Shown here in pieces: positions 7,101-14,011 of a DNA stretch of 26,937 nt; the stretch's first letter is position 1; each line of letters opens with the position of its first letter. Origin of the DNA: Dehalococcoidia bacterium (lineage in GTDB: Bacteria; Chloroflexota; Dehalococcoidia; GIF9; AB-539-J10); assembly GCA_029857995.1 (NCBI GenBank), contig JAOUFZ010000004.1:1-26937 (forward strand), given 5' to 3'. The translations under genes were made by a program, and so were the position numbers. The notes beneath the pieces were generated by a model that saw only the letters and a program-made list of their open reading frames with translations, was not told the DNA's origin and did not search any database.

Positions 7101-7894
7101 GGGTCTGACCTCCTTAATTGAATCTCTATATCAAGAGAAAAGAATCCAATGGCATTTCTCGTTGTATGTTCAGCAATTATGGCTTCCTCAACACCCTTAA
7201 GCTGGGACACGGCTTTCAACCCTCTTAGAACATCAATGGGCTGGGACTCATACCGTGCTTCTCTTCCATAAGTCACCGGGCAATCTGTCTCCAGAAGTAG
7301 TCTTTGCAAAGGTGCTTCTTTCACTGCCCTCCTATGCTCTTCATGATACTCAGCAGCGGGCGTGGCCGAAACAAAATAGCCACCGTCAATTATATCCTTA
7401 AGAACACTGGAAAAGCCAGTAAACCAGTGAAAAACAGCTCTATCTATGCCAACATCCTGAACCAGGCTCAGTGCATCCTTCCATGCGTACCTACTGTGAA
7501 TTATCGCCGGTTTAGCATATTTCCTGGCGATGTTCAGAAGTCGACCAAGAACTTCTTGCTGCAATTCTTTGGACGCTACCTTCAACACCCTCTTGTCATA
7601 GTCCAGACCTATTTCACCAACAGCGACCGCTGAAGCAATATTTTGCTCAATAAACCGCAAATTATCATCTATCTCAAAAGGCCCCAGATTAGCTAGCTCC
7701 CAGGGATGCAAACCCAAAGCAGGATAGACGAAATAGCCACGTTTTTGCGATATTTCCAACGTTTTTATATTCGACTGGTGGTTTGATCCCACAGCCACTA
7801 CGGCAATAACGCCGGCTGTTCTAGCTGCCCCGAGCATCGAATCGAGATTTTGCAGTTCGTCAAGATGGGCATGAGTATCTATGAGTTTATGCAC
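7097..7894 (-). CDS. TatD family metal-dependent hydrolase (DNase)
   Basis: The 265-residue protein has the TIM-barrel metal site of the TatD family: H8 and H10 in DTHAHLDE, E94 in VGEIGLDYD, H133 in AIIHSR, H156 in VFHWFTG, and D204 in LLETDCPV. Family members are Mg2+-dependent 3'-5' exodeoxyribonucleases or related phosphodiesterases involved in DNA repair and degradation. The length is normal and all metal ligands are present, so it should be active. The GTG start at 7894 shares one base with the stop of the upstream winged-helix gene. Its own ribosome-binding site is weak (AAGAAAA), so it probably depends on translational coupling. The stop overlaps the trxA start. Confidence 0.92.
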   Translation of the reverse strand: MHKLIDTHAHLDELQNLDSMLGAARTAGVIAVVAVGSNHQSNIKTLEISQKRGYFVYPALGLHPWELANLGPFEIDDNLRFIEQNIASAVAVGEIGLDYDKRVLKVASKELQQEVLGRLLNIARKYAKPAIIHSRYAWKDALSLVQDVGIDRAVFHWFTGFSSVLKDIIDGGYFVSATPAAEYHEEHRRAVKEAPLQRLLLETDCPVTYGREARYESQPIDVLRGLKAVSQLKGVEEAIIAEHTTRNAIGFFSLDIEIQLRRSDP

Positions 7895-8205
7895 TAGATT
7901 TTCTTTTCTTTAAGCATGGCCCCGTAATACTTAAGCCCCGCTTCAGTCGGCTTGTAGACGTAGAGAGCAAACCTGTCTTCTCGTTCCCGGGTGATTAGAT
8001 TTGCTAATATCAATGCCCGTAAAATTGCCTCACCAAAGTACCCACTCAGATTAAGGTGATGATCAGGCACTGCTTTGTTAGTCACTTCGTACTCACGGCA
8101 AATAGCGGCCAAGAGCTTCGCCGGCTCCTTCTCCAGGCTCTGGAAGAGAGCTTGCATGGTCTCTGTCTGCTTTACTACCTCAGCAAAATCTTCAAAAGCA
8201 CCCAT
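7894..8205 (-). CDS. Small winged-helix-like protein of unknown function
   Basis: This is a 103-residue cytoplasmic protein I cannot assign to a named family. The C-terminal half has the pattern of a winged helix-turn-helix: a helix with FGEAILRALILANLITRE, a beta-wing RFALYVYKPTEAG, then LKYYGAMLKEK. The LIxRExxxRxxxYxxTExG layout is common in MarR/ArsR-like folds. The N-terminal half is predicted helical. ATG 8205 has AAGG about 10 bases upstream, and it heads the operon with TatD and thioredoxin. It could be a local regulator or a DNA-binding accessory of the TatD nuclease. Both are inference. Confidence 0.72.
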   Translation of the reverse strand: MGAFEDFAEVVKQTETMQALFQSLEKEPAKLLAAICREYEVTNKAVPDHHLNLSGYFGEAILRALILANLITREREDRFALYVYKPTEAGLKYYGAMLKEKKI

Positions 8206-8505
8206 ATCTGCTAAACCTTAATTATAAGCCCGATGTCCCCAAAAGGTCTCTTTATGTATAAAATAGAACGGTTGTGTTAATTGGTAAACCGTCCCTTAAC
8301 GAGCTTATTCTATCACAACACCAGTGTCCTAGCGAGATTAATTACTCATTGAAGAGAATGTTTTTGAACTGAGAAGCAAAAGACTGGTGCTCACGATAAG
8401 CTGACATTATATGCATAGTTTCGTTCTATAAAGTAGGCAAAATAACTAATTCGTGTCACGGTCGCCGGGACGCCTGATAGAATATAATGGAACCGGGGCA
8501 AGTGC
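8206..8505. promoter_or_regulatory. Divergent intergenic region with promoter-like elements
   Basis: This gap separates the TatD operon (minus) from the sigma-factor operon (plus). On the minus strand a perfect TATAAT (8226-8221) lies 15 bases before the ATG at 8205, with no clear -35. On the plus strand GTGTCA (8454-8459) and TAGAAT (8478-8483) are 18 bases apart, and an overlapping perfect TATAAT (8483-8488) lies 17 bases before the ATG at 8506. An inverted repeat, ACGGTT (8268-8273) with AACCGT (8287-8292), could be a binding site. No gene, tRNA or small RNA is evident. Confidence 0.45.
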
Positions 8506-9042
8506 ATGAATATAGGTAATCGAAAAGATATACCTACGATAAATGAATATGAAAGCCGTCTTGCCGATTTGTACGAGGAGTATTACGACAAGGTGGCACG
8601 TTATGTCTACGTCCATATCGGCAACAAAGAAGAAGCTGAGGATATTGCAGGAGAGGTTTTTTTGAAAGCACTGAAGTCCCTAAACTCCTACCGAGAGCAG
8701 GGCGTTCCGATGCAGGGGTGGCTGTTCCGTATTGCCCATAACCTCACTGTAGACTATCTCAGAAAGATGGACAAACGCAGGACACTGCCAACTGACTCAG
8801 TAGTGTTAGTGGGAAATGACAATCCCGTAGATACCGCCCAGAAAAACATTGAGTTTGAGCGGGTTACCGAGGCTATGAAGCAGCTCACCACAGAACAGAG
8901 AGAGGTTATAAACCTTCGTTTCTTTGGGGGGCTCACTTCCAAAGAAGCGGGTGGCATTTTGGGCAAGAGTGATGGTGCAGTGCGCGAAATGCAGAGAGCA
9001 GCTATAGAAAAACTACGTGGGATCATGGGAGTGGAGAAATGA
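8506..9042 (+). CDS. ECF-type RNA polymerase sigma factor (sigma-70 family)
   Basis: The 178-residue protein has the two-domain layout of ECF sigma factors. Region 2 spans about residues 20-90, with the core-binding pattern ADLYEEYYDKVARYVY, DIAGEVFLKAL and GWLFRIAHNLTVDYLRK. Region 4 spans about 118-172, with LTTEQREVINLRFFGGLTSKEAGGIL and a recognition helix DGAVREMQRAAIEKL. It directs RNA polymerase to a small regulon. The next gene begins inside its stop codon (TGATG) and encodes a membrane protein with the expected anti-sigma layout. The ribosome-binding site is modest (GGGG at 8495-8498, 7 bases from ATG). The likely -10 boxes are close to the start codon. A self-promoter is likely but was not identified. 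Confidence 0.9.
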   Translation: MNIGNRKDIPTINEYESRLADLYEEYYDKVARYVYVHIGNKEEAEDIAGEVFLKALKSLNSYREQGVPMQGWLFRIAHNLTVDYLRKMDKRRTLPTDSVVLVGNDNPVDTAQKNIEFERVTEAMKQLTTEQREVINLRFFGGLTSKEAGGILGKSDGAVREMQRAAIEKLRGIMGVEK

Positions 9043-9860
9043 TGACTGAAGATTTTGACCGAATACTGGATGAATGTATAGACCGCATTAACCGCGGGGA
9101 CAATGCGGCAGATTGTCTGTCCGATTACCCAGCATATTCAGAAAGGCTAAGACCTCTGCTCCAGTCTATGCATGATGTCCAGAAGACCTACACTTTTACG
9201 CCATCCGCTGATACCAAGAGAGCAGCCAGACAGAAGTTCTACGCAACTCTCGGCAAACAGCGGCGAGTGACACCAGTCTTGTCGCTCTTCAGGGCAATTC
9301 CCCGGTCTGCAGCCTGGGCGACAATTGCAGTATTAGTCCTGGCTATCGTAGGTATTCTGATGATACAACCCATACTCAACCCGCCGATGCTCGTACCCAG
9401 CCCTGATGGTAATTTCGCTTTTCTCATCAGCGATGAGCCCAACGATATCGGTGACTTTGAAAGCCTTAACGTCACAATTTCCGGAGTGGGACTGCAGGCT
9501 GCGGGTTCAGTGAAACGGTTCGAGTTTACGCCCGAGACAAAAACAGTGGATCTTACTCGGCTTCAGGGAGAACAGTCTCAGGAAATCTGGCGCGGTAATG
9601 CCCCGGCAGGGCAGTATTCACAGGTATACATCTATGTTAGCGAAGTCACGGGCAAGCTAGAGTCAACCGGGCAAATTGTAGATGTGAAGCTGCCAAGCAG
9701 CAAACTGCATATATCGATGCCGTTCGAGGTTACAGTTGATACGGTTACCAGATTTACCTTCGATATTACCGTAGTGGCGACCGGTAATAACGGAAAATAC
9801 ATCCTCAAGCCCCAGATCGGTGACAGTGGGACCCGACAGGAGCAAAAGCCGCTCGAGTAA
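9042..9860 (+). CDS. Putative transmembrane anti-sigma factor with DUF4382-like outer domain
   Basis: The protein of 272 residues has an N-terminal cytoplasmic part (1-90) that starts with a short helical DRILDECIDRINRGDNAADC region and YPAYSERLRPLLQS. This style is common in Chloroflexota proteins encoded beside sigma factors. A single membrane segment lies at about 92-111. The outer part (about 122-262) resembles DUF4382: FLISDEPND, then KLPSSKLHISMPFEV, then GKYILKPQI. These align with VTDAPPE, ILPSGKLKFVRPFDI and GQIMFKPVI of the secreted protein encoded next. It has no HxxxCxxC zinc motif, so it is not a classical ZAS anti-sigma factor. ATG 9042 is favoured over 9039 because GGAG is 5 bases upstream. 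The anti-sigma role comes from position and topology and is untested. Confidence 0.78.
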   Translation: MTEDFDRILDECIDRINRGDNAADCLSDYPAYSERLRPLLQSMHDVQKTYTFTPSADTKRAARQKFYATLGKQRRVTPVLSLFRAIPRSAAWATIAVLVLAIVGILMIQPILNPPMLVPSPDGNFAFLISDEPNDIGDFESLNVTISGVGLQAAGSVKRFEFTPETKTVDLTRLQGEQSQEIWRGNAPAGQYSQVYIYVSEVTGKLESTGQIVDVKLPSSKLHISMPFEVTVDTVTRFTFDITVVATGNNGKYILKPQIGDSGTRQEQKPLE

Positions 9861-9946
9861 AAGTCAGACGAAGGCAAAGGGATAGACACGAGGCAATATT
9901 TTCTGGCTATCCCGAGCCTGCATTTCGCACTCGCAATCAATCTCAC

Positions 9947-9976
9947 CTGACACTTTTCTTGTTTTGTCGTTATTAA
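9947..9976 (+). promoter_or_regulatory. Candidate promoter for the secreted DUF4382 protein
   Basis: CTGACA (9947-9952) is followed after 18 bases by TATTAA (9971-9976). It lies in the 158-base gap 9861-10018, 42 bases before the ATG. The gene may therefore be transcribed separately from the sigma/anti-sigma pair, possibly as its target. Confidence 0.38.
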
Positions 9977-10018
9977 TATTTAGAAGCAGGAACGATACAC
10001 GGAAAGGAGGAACAAACA

Positions 10019-11170
10019 ATGAAAATCAGTGTTCTAATTGTGACAATAGTGGCGGCTCTGGCCATGGTCGTAATGCTGGTGGGCGGCTATCCCGCACCTG
10101 AAACTGCGCAAGCCAAAGGAACTCTACAGATAATGGTTACTGATGCCCCGCCTGAAGAAGAAGTCACCAGCATAATGGTCACGGTAGAAAGTGTTGAAGT
10201 ACATAAGGCTGCAGCTCAACAGGAGCAACAGCAATCAGCTACTAACTCCACGAATGAAGAAGCAGGTTGGCTGCCGCTGGATATTCTCGCCGGAAACGAA
10301 ACATTCGATCTTCTTCAAATTCAGGGAATTGAAGAGGTCCTGGCGGTTACCGAGCTTGAACCTGGTAAGTATACTCAAATCAGGATGACGATAGGCAATT
10401 TGCAGGTCAAACTGGGTGACGGCGACCTTCAGGACGTCATCCTCCCGAGCGGCAAACTGAAGTTCGTCCGTCCTTTTGATATTGTCGAAGGGCAGACAAC
10501 AGCGCTCCTCTTTGATTTCGATGCTGAGAAATCAGTCAATGTAGCTGGTTCTGGTCAAATCATGTTCAAACCGGTGATTAAGTTGAGTATGACGACACCC
10601 CAGACAATTGAGCCAGGTACAAAGCACGTAAAGATTTCGACACCGTCTCTGCCAAACGGTGCCGTTGGTGTCTCCTACAATGCTACGCTTACGGCTGACG
10701 GTGGAGTCACCCCTTACACCTGGAGCATCGACAAGGGGACTTTACCAGCCGATTTAACTCTGGATTCGGTTACCGGAATCATTTGTGGAGTGCCAACGGC
10801 TAGCGGCGATTTCACCTTTACTGCAAAAGTGTCTGATAACTCAACACCAATAAAAAGCGATACCCAACGGTACACTATTACCATTGCCGCGAACGAGACT
10901 TTGATCATTACCACCATGAATATGGCGGATGGGGTAGAGGAGACTGCCTATAATGCCACTGTTGTGGCGTTGGGTGGCACGCCACCATATACATGGAGTA
11001 TTGCCAAAGGCAACCTGCCAGATGGGCTTGCAATAGACACTGCAAGCGGAGTCATCTCGGGGACTCCAACCAAGAAAGGCAACTACAACTTCACGATACA
11101 GGTAAGTGACAATGCCACGCCGGTGAATACCGATGCCCAGCGACTACGTATCCGCATCGCCGAAGACTGA
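10019..11170 (+). CDS. Secreted DUF4382 protein with two He_PIG Ig-like domains
   Basis: The 383-residue protein starts with a signal-peptide-like segment (KISVLIVTIVAALAMVVMLVGG, cleavage probably near residue 32), so it is exported. Residues about 35-192 form a DUF4382 domain (LQIMVTDAPPE, then ILPSGKLKFVRPFDI, then GQIMFKPVI), interrupted by a Gln/Ser/Thr-rich loop at 66-80. Two Ig-like He_PIG modules follow at about 205-290 and 294-382, each with GGxxPYTWSI and a GVxxGxPT turn. The ribosome-binding site AAAGGAGG is strong. It has no anchor motif, so it is secreted or surface-associated. It shares its first domain with the outer part of the preceding anti-sigma factor, which suggests it interacts with that receptor or is part of the structure being sensed. 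Confidence 0.85.
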   Translation: MKISVLIVTIVAALAMVVMLVGGYPAPETAQAKGTLQIMVTDAPPEEEVTSIMVTVESVEVHKAAAQQEQQQSATNSTNEEAGWLPLDILAGNETFDLLQIQGIEEVLAVTELEPGKYTQIRMTIGNLQVKLGDGDLQDVILPSGKLKFVRPFDIVEGQTTALLFDFDAEKSVNVAGSGQIMFKPVIKLSMTTPQTIEPGTKHVKISTPSLPNGAVGVSYNATLTADGGVTPYTWSIDKGTLPADLTLDSVTGIICGVPTASGDFTFTAKVSDNSTPIKSDTQRYTITIAANETLIITTMNMADGVEETAYNATVVALGGTPPYTWSIAKGNLPDGLAIDTASGVISGTPTKKGNYNFTIQVSDNATPVNTDAQRLRIRIAED

Positions 11171-11216
11171 ACTCGAATACGATAAGAGTCACCGCCGCGG
11201 CGTTCAAAATAAGCAA

Positions 11217-11252
11217 AGGGGGCTGGCTGAAGGCAACATTGCTCAGCCCCTT
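11217..11252 (+). terminator. Terminator-like hairpin after the secreted DUF4382 gene
   Basis: GGGGCTG (11219-11225) pairs perfectly with CAGCCCC (11244-11250), and flanking bases extend the stem to nine pairs including one G-T. It begins 46 bases after the stop at 11170. Only a short pyrimidine tail (TTCT) follows, so it is a modest intrinsic terminator. Confidence 0.5.
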
Positions 11253-11286
11253 CTGCCACTCAGAGTTCTTATAGGAGGATAGTGAC

Positions 11287-11322
11287 ATGGCGAATAATAG
11301 CTGGAAAGAAGATATTTCATAG
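11287..11322 (+). other. Eleven-codon ORF with strong ribosome-binding site
   Basis: ATG at 11287 is preceded 8 bases upstream by AGGAGG (11273-11278) and encodes MANNSWKEDIS before a TAG. It may be the surviving start of a decayed gene, a tiny peptide, or chance. The region behind it is broken in every plus-strand frame. Confidence 0.25.
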
Positions 11323-11389
11323 CGAGCTTTCTGAAAGCATGTCTTATTTCCTCGCGACTAGCCTTTCCATGAGCACCAAAGAATAGAGC
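11312..11389 (-). pseudogene. Relic of a DnaJ-type J-domain
   Basis: On the minus strand the translation ALFFGAHGKASREEIRHAF followed by RKLAMKY matches helices I-II of a J-domain (consensus YxxLGxxxxASxEEIKxAYRKLAxKYHPD). It breaks off precisely before the essential HPD tripeptide, where the frame continues as unrelated LLSSYYSP. There is no start codon with a ribosome-binding site and no glycine-rich or zinc region. It looks like a fragment of a lost dnaJ-like gene, not a working co-chaperone. Confidence 0.5.
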
Positions 11390-11486
11390 AATGATCCTTA
11401 CTACCGCTATACTTGTGCCTGAAAAGAAATTCCAGCGACTAGAATCCACCGCGGCAACCGCAAAAAGATCATTATCGTCACCGGTA

Positions 11487-11515
11487 TTGACACACTAGAT
11501 AGGCAATGCTATAGT
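11487..11515 (+). promoter_or_regulatory. Strong promoter of the padR-HAAS operon with dyad
   Basis: A perfect TTGACA (11487-11492) and TATAGT (11510-11515) are 17 bases apart, with TGC before the -10 box as an extended element. Transcription should begin near 11522, leaving a leader of about 28 bases. CACTA (11493-11497) and TAGTG (11512-11516) form a dyad across spacer and -10 box, and AACATGTT (11527-11534) is a palindrome just downstream. Either could be the site of PadR autoregulation. Confidence 0.65.
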
Positions 11516-11549
11516 GAAACCGAGGTAACATGTTCAATGAGGTGAAGGG

Positions 11550-11885
11550 ATGAACTACGGGCGTGAACTGTTAAAGGGAAATACGGATTCCCTATTGCTT
11601 TCTTTAATTAGTCGTCAGCCTACCTATGGCTACCAGATAGTAAAGGAACTGCAGAAAAGGAGTAACGGGTATTTTCAGTTTAAGGAAGGTACTCTTTACC
11701 CCGCTCTCCACCGGCTGGAGCGAGACAACCTTATCACGGGTAAGTGGCAAATACTGCCCAATGGACAGCAGAGACGTTACTACTACATAACTGAAAATGG
11801 ACAGCAGGTCCTAGCGAAAAGATTGGCTACATGGCAGGATTTCTCTACGGCAGTTAAAGCAGTCATACAAGCGGAAACAACGTAG
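11550..11885 (+). CDS. PadR family transcriptional regulator
   Basis: The 111-residue protein is a typical small PadR winged-helix regulator. It has RELLKGNTDSLLLSLISRQPTYGYQIVKEL as the first helices (residues 5-34), the recognition-helix segment FKEGTLYPALHRLERDNLI, and the wing ITGKWQILPNGQQRRYYYIT, followed by a C-terminal helix for dimerisation. PadR proteins usually repress their own operon and respond to small molecules. AGGTG sits 5 bases before the ATG. The membrane-protein gene follows after 10 bases, and PadR plus HAAS-domain membrane protein is a recurring bacterial pairing. The promoter upstream contains two dyads that could serve as operators. Confidence 0.92.
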   Translation: MNYGRELLKGNTDSLLLSLISRQPTYGYQIVKELQKRSNGYFQFKEGTLYPALHRLERDNLITGKWQILPNGQQRRYYYITENGQQVLAKRLATWQDFSTAVKAVIQAETT

Positions 11886-11895
11886 GACCAGAATA

Positions 11896-12786
11896 GTGAG
11901 TAGCATAAGCCATTACCTAAACAGGTTCAAAGCTAGTCTCCAAATTGATCGGACTATAAGGGACGGCGTGGCTCAGGAGCTTTACACGCATCTCGAGGAG
12001 AAGACTCAGGAGCTAGAAGAAAAGGGGCTAAGTAGAGAGGAAGCAAGTAAGATCGCAGTACAATCTCTGGGCTCCCCTGAATTAATTGCCCAGCAAATCT
12101 ATGAAACACATGCTCAAGGTAGCTGGAAAGAAGCGCTTCTCAGCGCCTCGCCTCACCTCTTAGTTGCCTTGCTCTTCACTTCATATTACTGGCAGAATAT
12201 CGTCTACGTGTCAATTATATTAGCGCTAACCGTTGGCATAGCAATTTATGGTTGGCATCGAGGTAAGCCAATATGGCTTTTCCCCTGGTTAGGATACTAT
12301 CTTATGCCAGTAGTAGTTACCGGGATATTGCTTCTTTCCCTTCCCCAAGGTTGGGGCTGGATAGCAGCGCTCATCTATATCCCCTTGGCTCTTTTTGTTT
12401 TTATCCATATAGTGAGACAAACTGCAAGGCGGGATTGGCTATACGCATCACTGATGCTAGCCCCTATGCTTGTGACATTCAGTTGGTTTTCATCCCTGGG
12501 CAGAGGAAATGAGCTTTTGGCAAGTGACTGGATAGCACGCTTGCAAACAAATGCACTTTGGATAGTTATTAGTTTTATTGCTTTGGCAGGAGCAACTATC
12601 GCCTTCATCCGCCTCAAGCCGCGCAGGCATAAAATTATTAGTTTATTAATTCCACCTCTTGTAATCTTACTCTCGGTAACCATGGCAAGCCGAGGGAACA
12701 TTAATTCCTGGGGTTGGCTGATATTGCTCTTTTCGTTATTCGCCTTTGCCATCCCTATGTGGATGCAGGCTAGGGCCTACGAATAG
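11896..12786 (+). CDS. HAAS-domain multispanning membrane protein
   Basis: The 296-residue protein has an N-terminal cytoplasmic helical domain (about 1-72). In it, RDGVAQELYTHLEEKTQELEEKGLSREEA and SLGSPELIAQQIYETH match the HAAS/permease-prefix domain usually encoded beside PadR regulators. About eight membrane segments follow (near 84-97, 101-118, 128-149, 153-173, 180-198, 219-238, 246-263 and 271-290), with no recognisable transporter or enzymatic motif. The start is GTG at 11896 with AGGA 8 bases upstream. It may sense membrane or cell-wall stress and relay it to PadR, but its mechanism is unknown. Confidence 0.8.
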   Translation: MSSISHYLNRFKASLQIDRTIRDGVAQELYTHLEEKTQELEEKGLSREEASKIAVQSLGSPELIAQQIYETHAQGSWKEALLSASPHLLVALLFTSYYWQNIVYVSIILALTVGIAIYGWHRGKPIWLFPWLGYYLMPVVVTGILLLSLPQGWGWIAALIYIPLALFVFIHIVRQTARRDWLYASLMLAPMLVTFSWFSSLGRGNELLASDWIARLQTNALWIVISFIALAGATIAFIRLKPRRHKIISLLIPPLVILLSVTMASRGNINSWGWLILLFSLFAFAIPMWMQARAYE

Positions 12787-12802
12787 TCCCTTGAAACAAC
12801 CG

Positions 12803-12905
12803 AAAATCCAGAATCCTAAATCTTAAACAATCTCAAGATTCAAGTCTCAAATTTCCAAAACCACATTAGATTCTGGACCTGTTCAGGATTTGGTACTTGG
12901 GATTT
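12803..12905. repeat. Diverged long palindromic intergenic repeat
   Basis: The left arm 12804-12846 (AAATCCAGAATCCTAAATC, then TTAAACAA) is an imperfect inverted copy of the right arm 12865-12905. Read on the minus strand, the right arm gives AAATCCCAAGTACCAAATCC, then TGAACAGG. The motif AAATCC-x-AAATC-x-TAAACAA is the signature of AT-rich intergenic palindromes I recognise from several bacterial phyla. It occupies the gap between the convergent HAAS and ruvB genes and may act as a two-way terminator. It encodes nothing. Confidence 0.5.
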
Positions 12906-12940
12906 CAGAGATTCCTGCGATTAGCTAGGAACAGCCGAAC

Positions 12941-13975
12941 CTAGTCCTCTTTCTGAGTCCACAAGCCAGGTTGGGACCGGATATCCCTCTTATAGGGCAG
13001 CCCCAGATGTTCATAAGCAAGCCTGGCAGCTACTCTGCCACGAGGTGTTCGTTCCAGAAAACCTAACTGAAGAAGGTACGGCTCGTAAACATCCATGATA
13101 GTATCAGCATCCTCGTTAACAGAAGCAGCAATAGTATCTAGACCCACAGGACCACCATCAAATTTGTCAATTATCGTGTGCAAAACTCTATGGTCTATGT
13201 CATCCAAACCCACAGAATCTATCTCCAGCTTTGAAAGTCCTTCCAGAGCCACTGCCTTGGTGACAACCCCATCTGCCATGACCTGAGCATAATCTCTTAT
13301 TCTCTTCAAGAGACGATTGGCCACTCGAGGAGTGCCTCTGGCACGCTGGGCAATCGGGACAAGTCCCTCTTTCTCTGCTTTCACCTTAAGGATACTTGTT
13401 GACCTTTCCAAAATCCCCTGTATTGCTGCCTCATTGTAGAAATCAAGATGATATGGCACCCCAAATCTATCGCGGAGAGGAGGACTCAGTAGAGCCAGCC
13501 GCGTGGTAGCCCCTATCAAAGTAAAGTGTGGCAAACTTAACCGCAGGTTTTTGGCAGATGGACCTTTCCCTAGAAAGATGTCAAAAACAAAATCCTCCAT
13601 TGCCGGATAGAGTTTTTCTTCTATGGTATGGTTGAGCCGGTGTATCTCATCGATGAAAAGGATATCTCCCTCATGCAGATTAGTAAGAAGAGCTGCTAAG
13701 TCTCCAGTGCGTTCTATGGCCGGCCCCGAACTAACCTTGATATCAACTCCCATCTCAGCGGCGATGATGTACGCGAGGGTAGTCTTTCCCAGACCGGGGG
13801 AACCGTAAAGAATGATATGGTCTAGTGGCTCGCCTCTGCCCTTGGCAGCGAGAATGGCTATTTTCAGGTTATCCTTAATCTTCTCTTGACCTATGAATTC
13901 AGTTAGACGTCTGGGACGAAGGTCAAAATCAATGGAGCGATCCTCTGTGGCTACCTTACTTGAAATAAGCCGCAT
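12941..13975 (-). CDS. ruvB: Holliday junction branch migration ATPase RuvB
   Basis: The 344-residue protein is full-length RuvB, the hexameric AAA+ motor that drives Holliday junctions with RuvA. It has FIGQEKIKDNL near the N-terminus, Walker A GSPGLGKTT (58-66, S replacing the usual P), Walker B ILFIDEIHRL, sensor 1 LIGATTR, arginine finger SPPLRDRFG, sensor 2 RGTPRVANRLLKRIRD, and the C-terminal winged helix ending in TPRGRVAARLAYEHLGL. ATG 13975 is preferred over GTG 13978 because AGGGG is 5 bases upstream of the ATG. It follows rpoC by 36 bases on the same strand, so it is probably the last gene of the RNA polymerase operon. ruvA and ruvC are not in the window. Confidence 0.97.
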   Translation of the reverse strand: MRLISSKVATEDRSIDFDLRPRRLTEFIGQEKIKDNLKIAILAAKGRGEPLDHIILYGSPGLGKTTLAYIIAAEMGVDIKVSSGPAIERTGDLAALLTNLHEGDILFIDEIHRLNHTIEEKLYPAMEDFVFDIFLGKGPSAKNLRLSLPHFTLIGATTRLALLSPPLRDRFGVPYHLDFYNEAAIQGILERSTSILKVKAEKEGLVPIAQRARGTPRVANRLLKRIRDYAQVMADGVVTKAVALEGLSKLEIDSVGLDDIDHRVLHTIIDKFDGGPVGLDTIAASVNEDADTIMDVYEPYLLQLGFLERTPRGRVAARLAYEHLGLPYKRDIRSQPGLWTQKED

Positions 13976-14011
13976 CACTGCCCCTTGGCCCGATTCTAAA
14001 CCGGGGGATTC

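Larger units (their letters stand above)
11171..11549. other. Gene-poor gap: hairpin, J-domain relic and padR promoter
   Basis: No full gene is present. Reading left to right it holds a terminator-like hairpin (11217-11252), a strong ribosome-binding site with an 11-codon ORF (11273-11322), a minus-strand fragment matching part of a DnaJ J-domain (11312-11389), and the padR promoter (11487-11515). All plus-strand frames are interrupted by stops. Confidence 0.6.
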
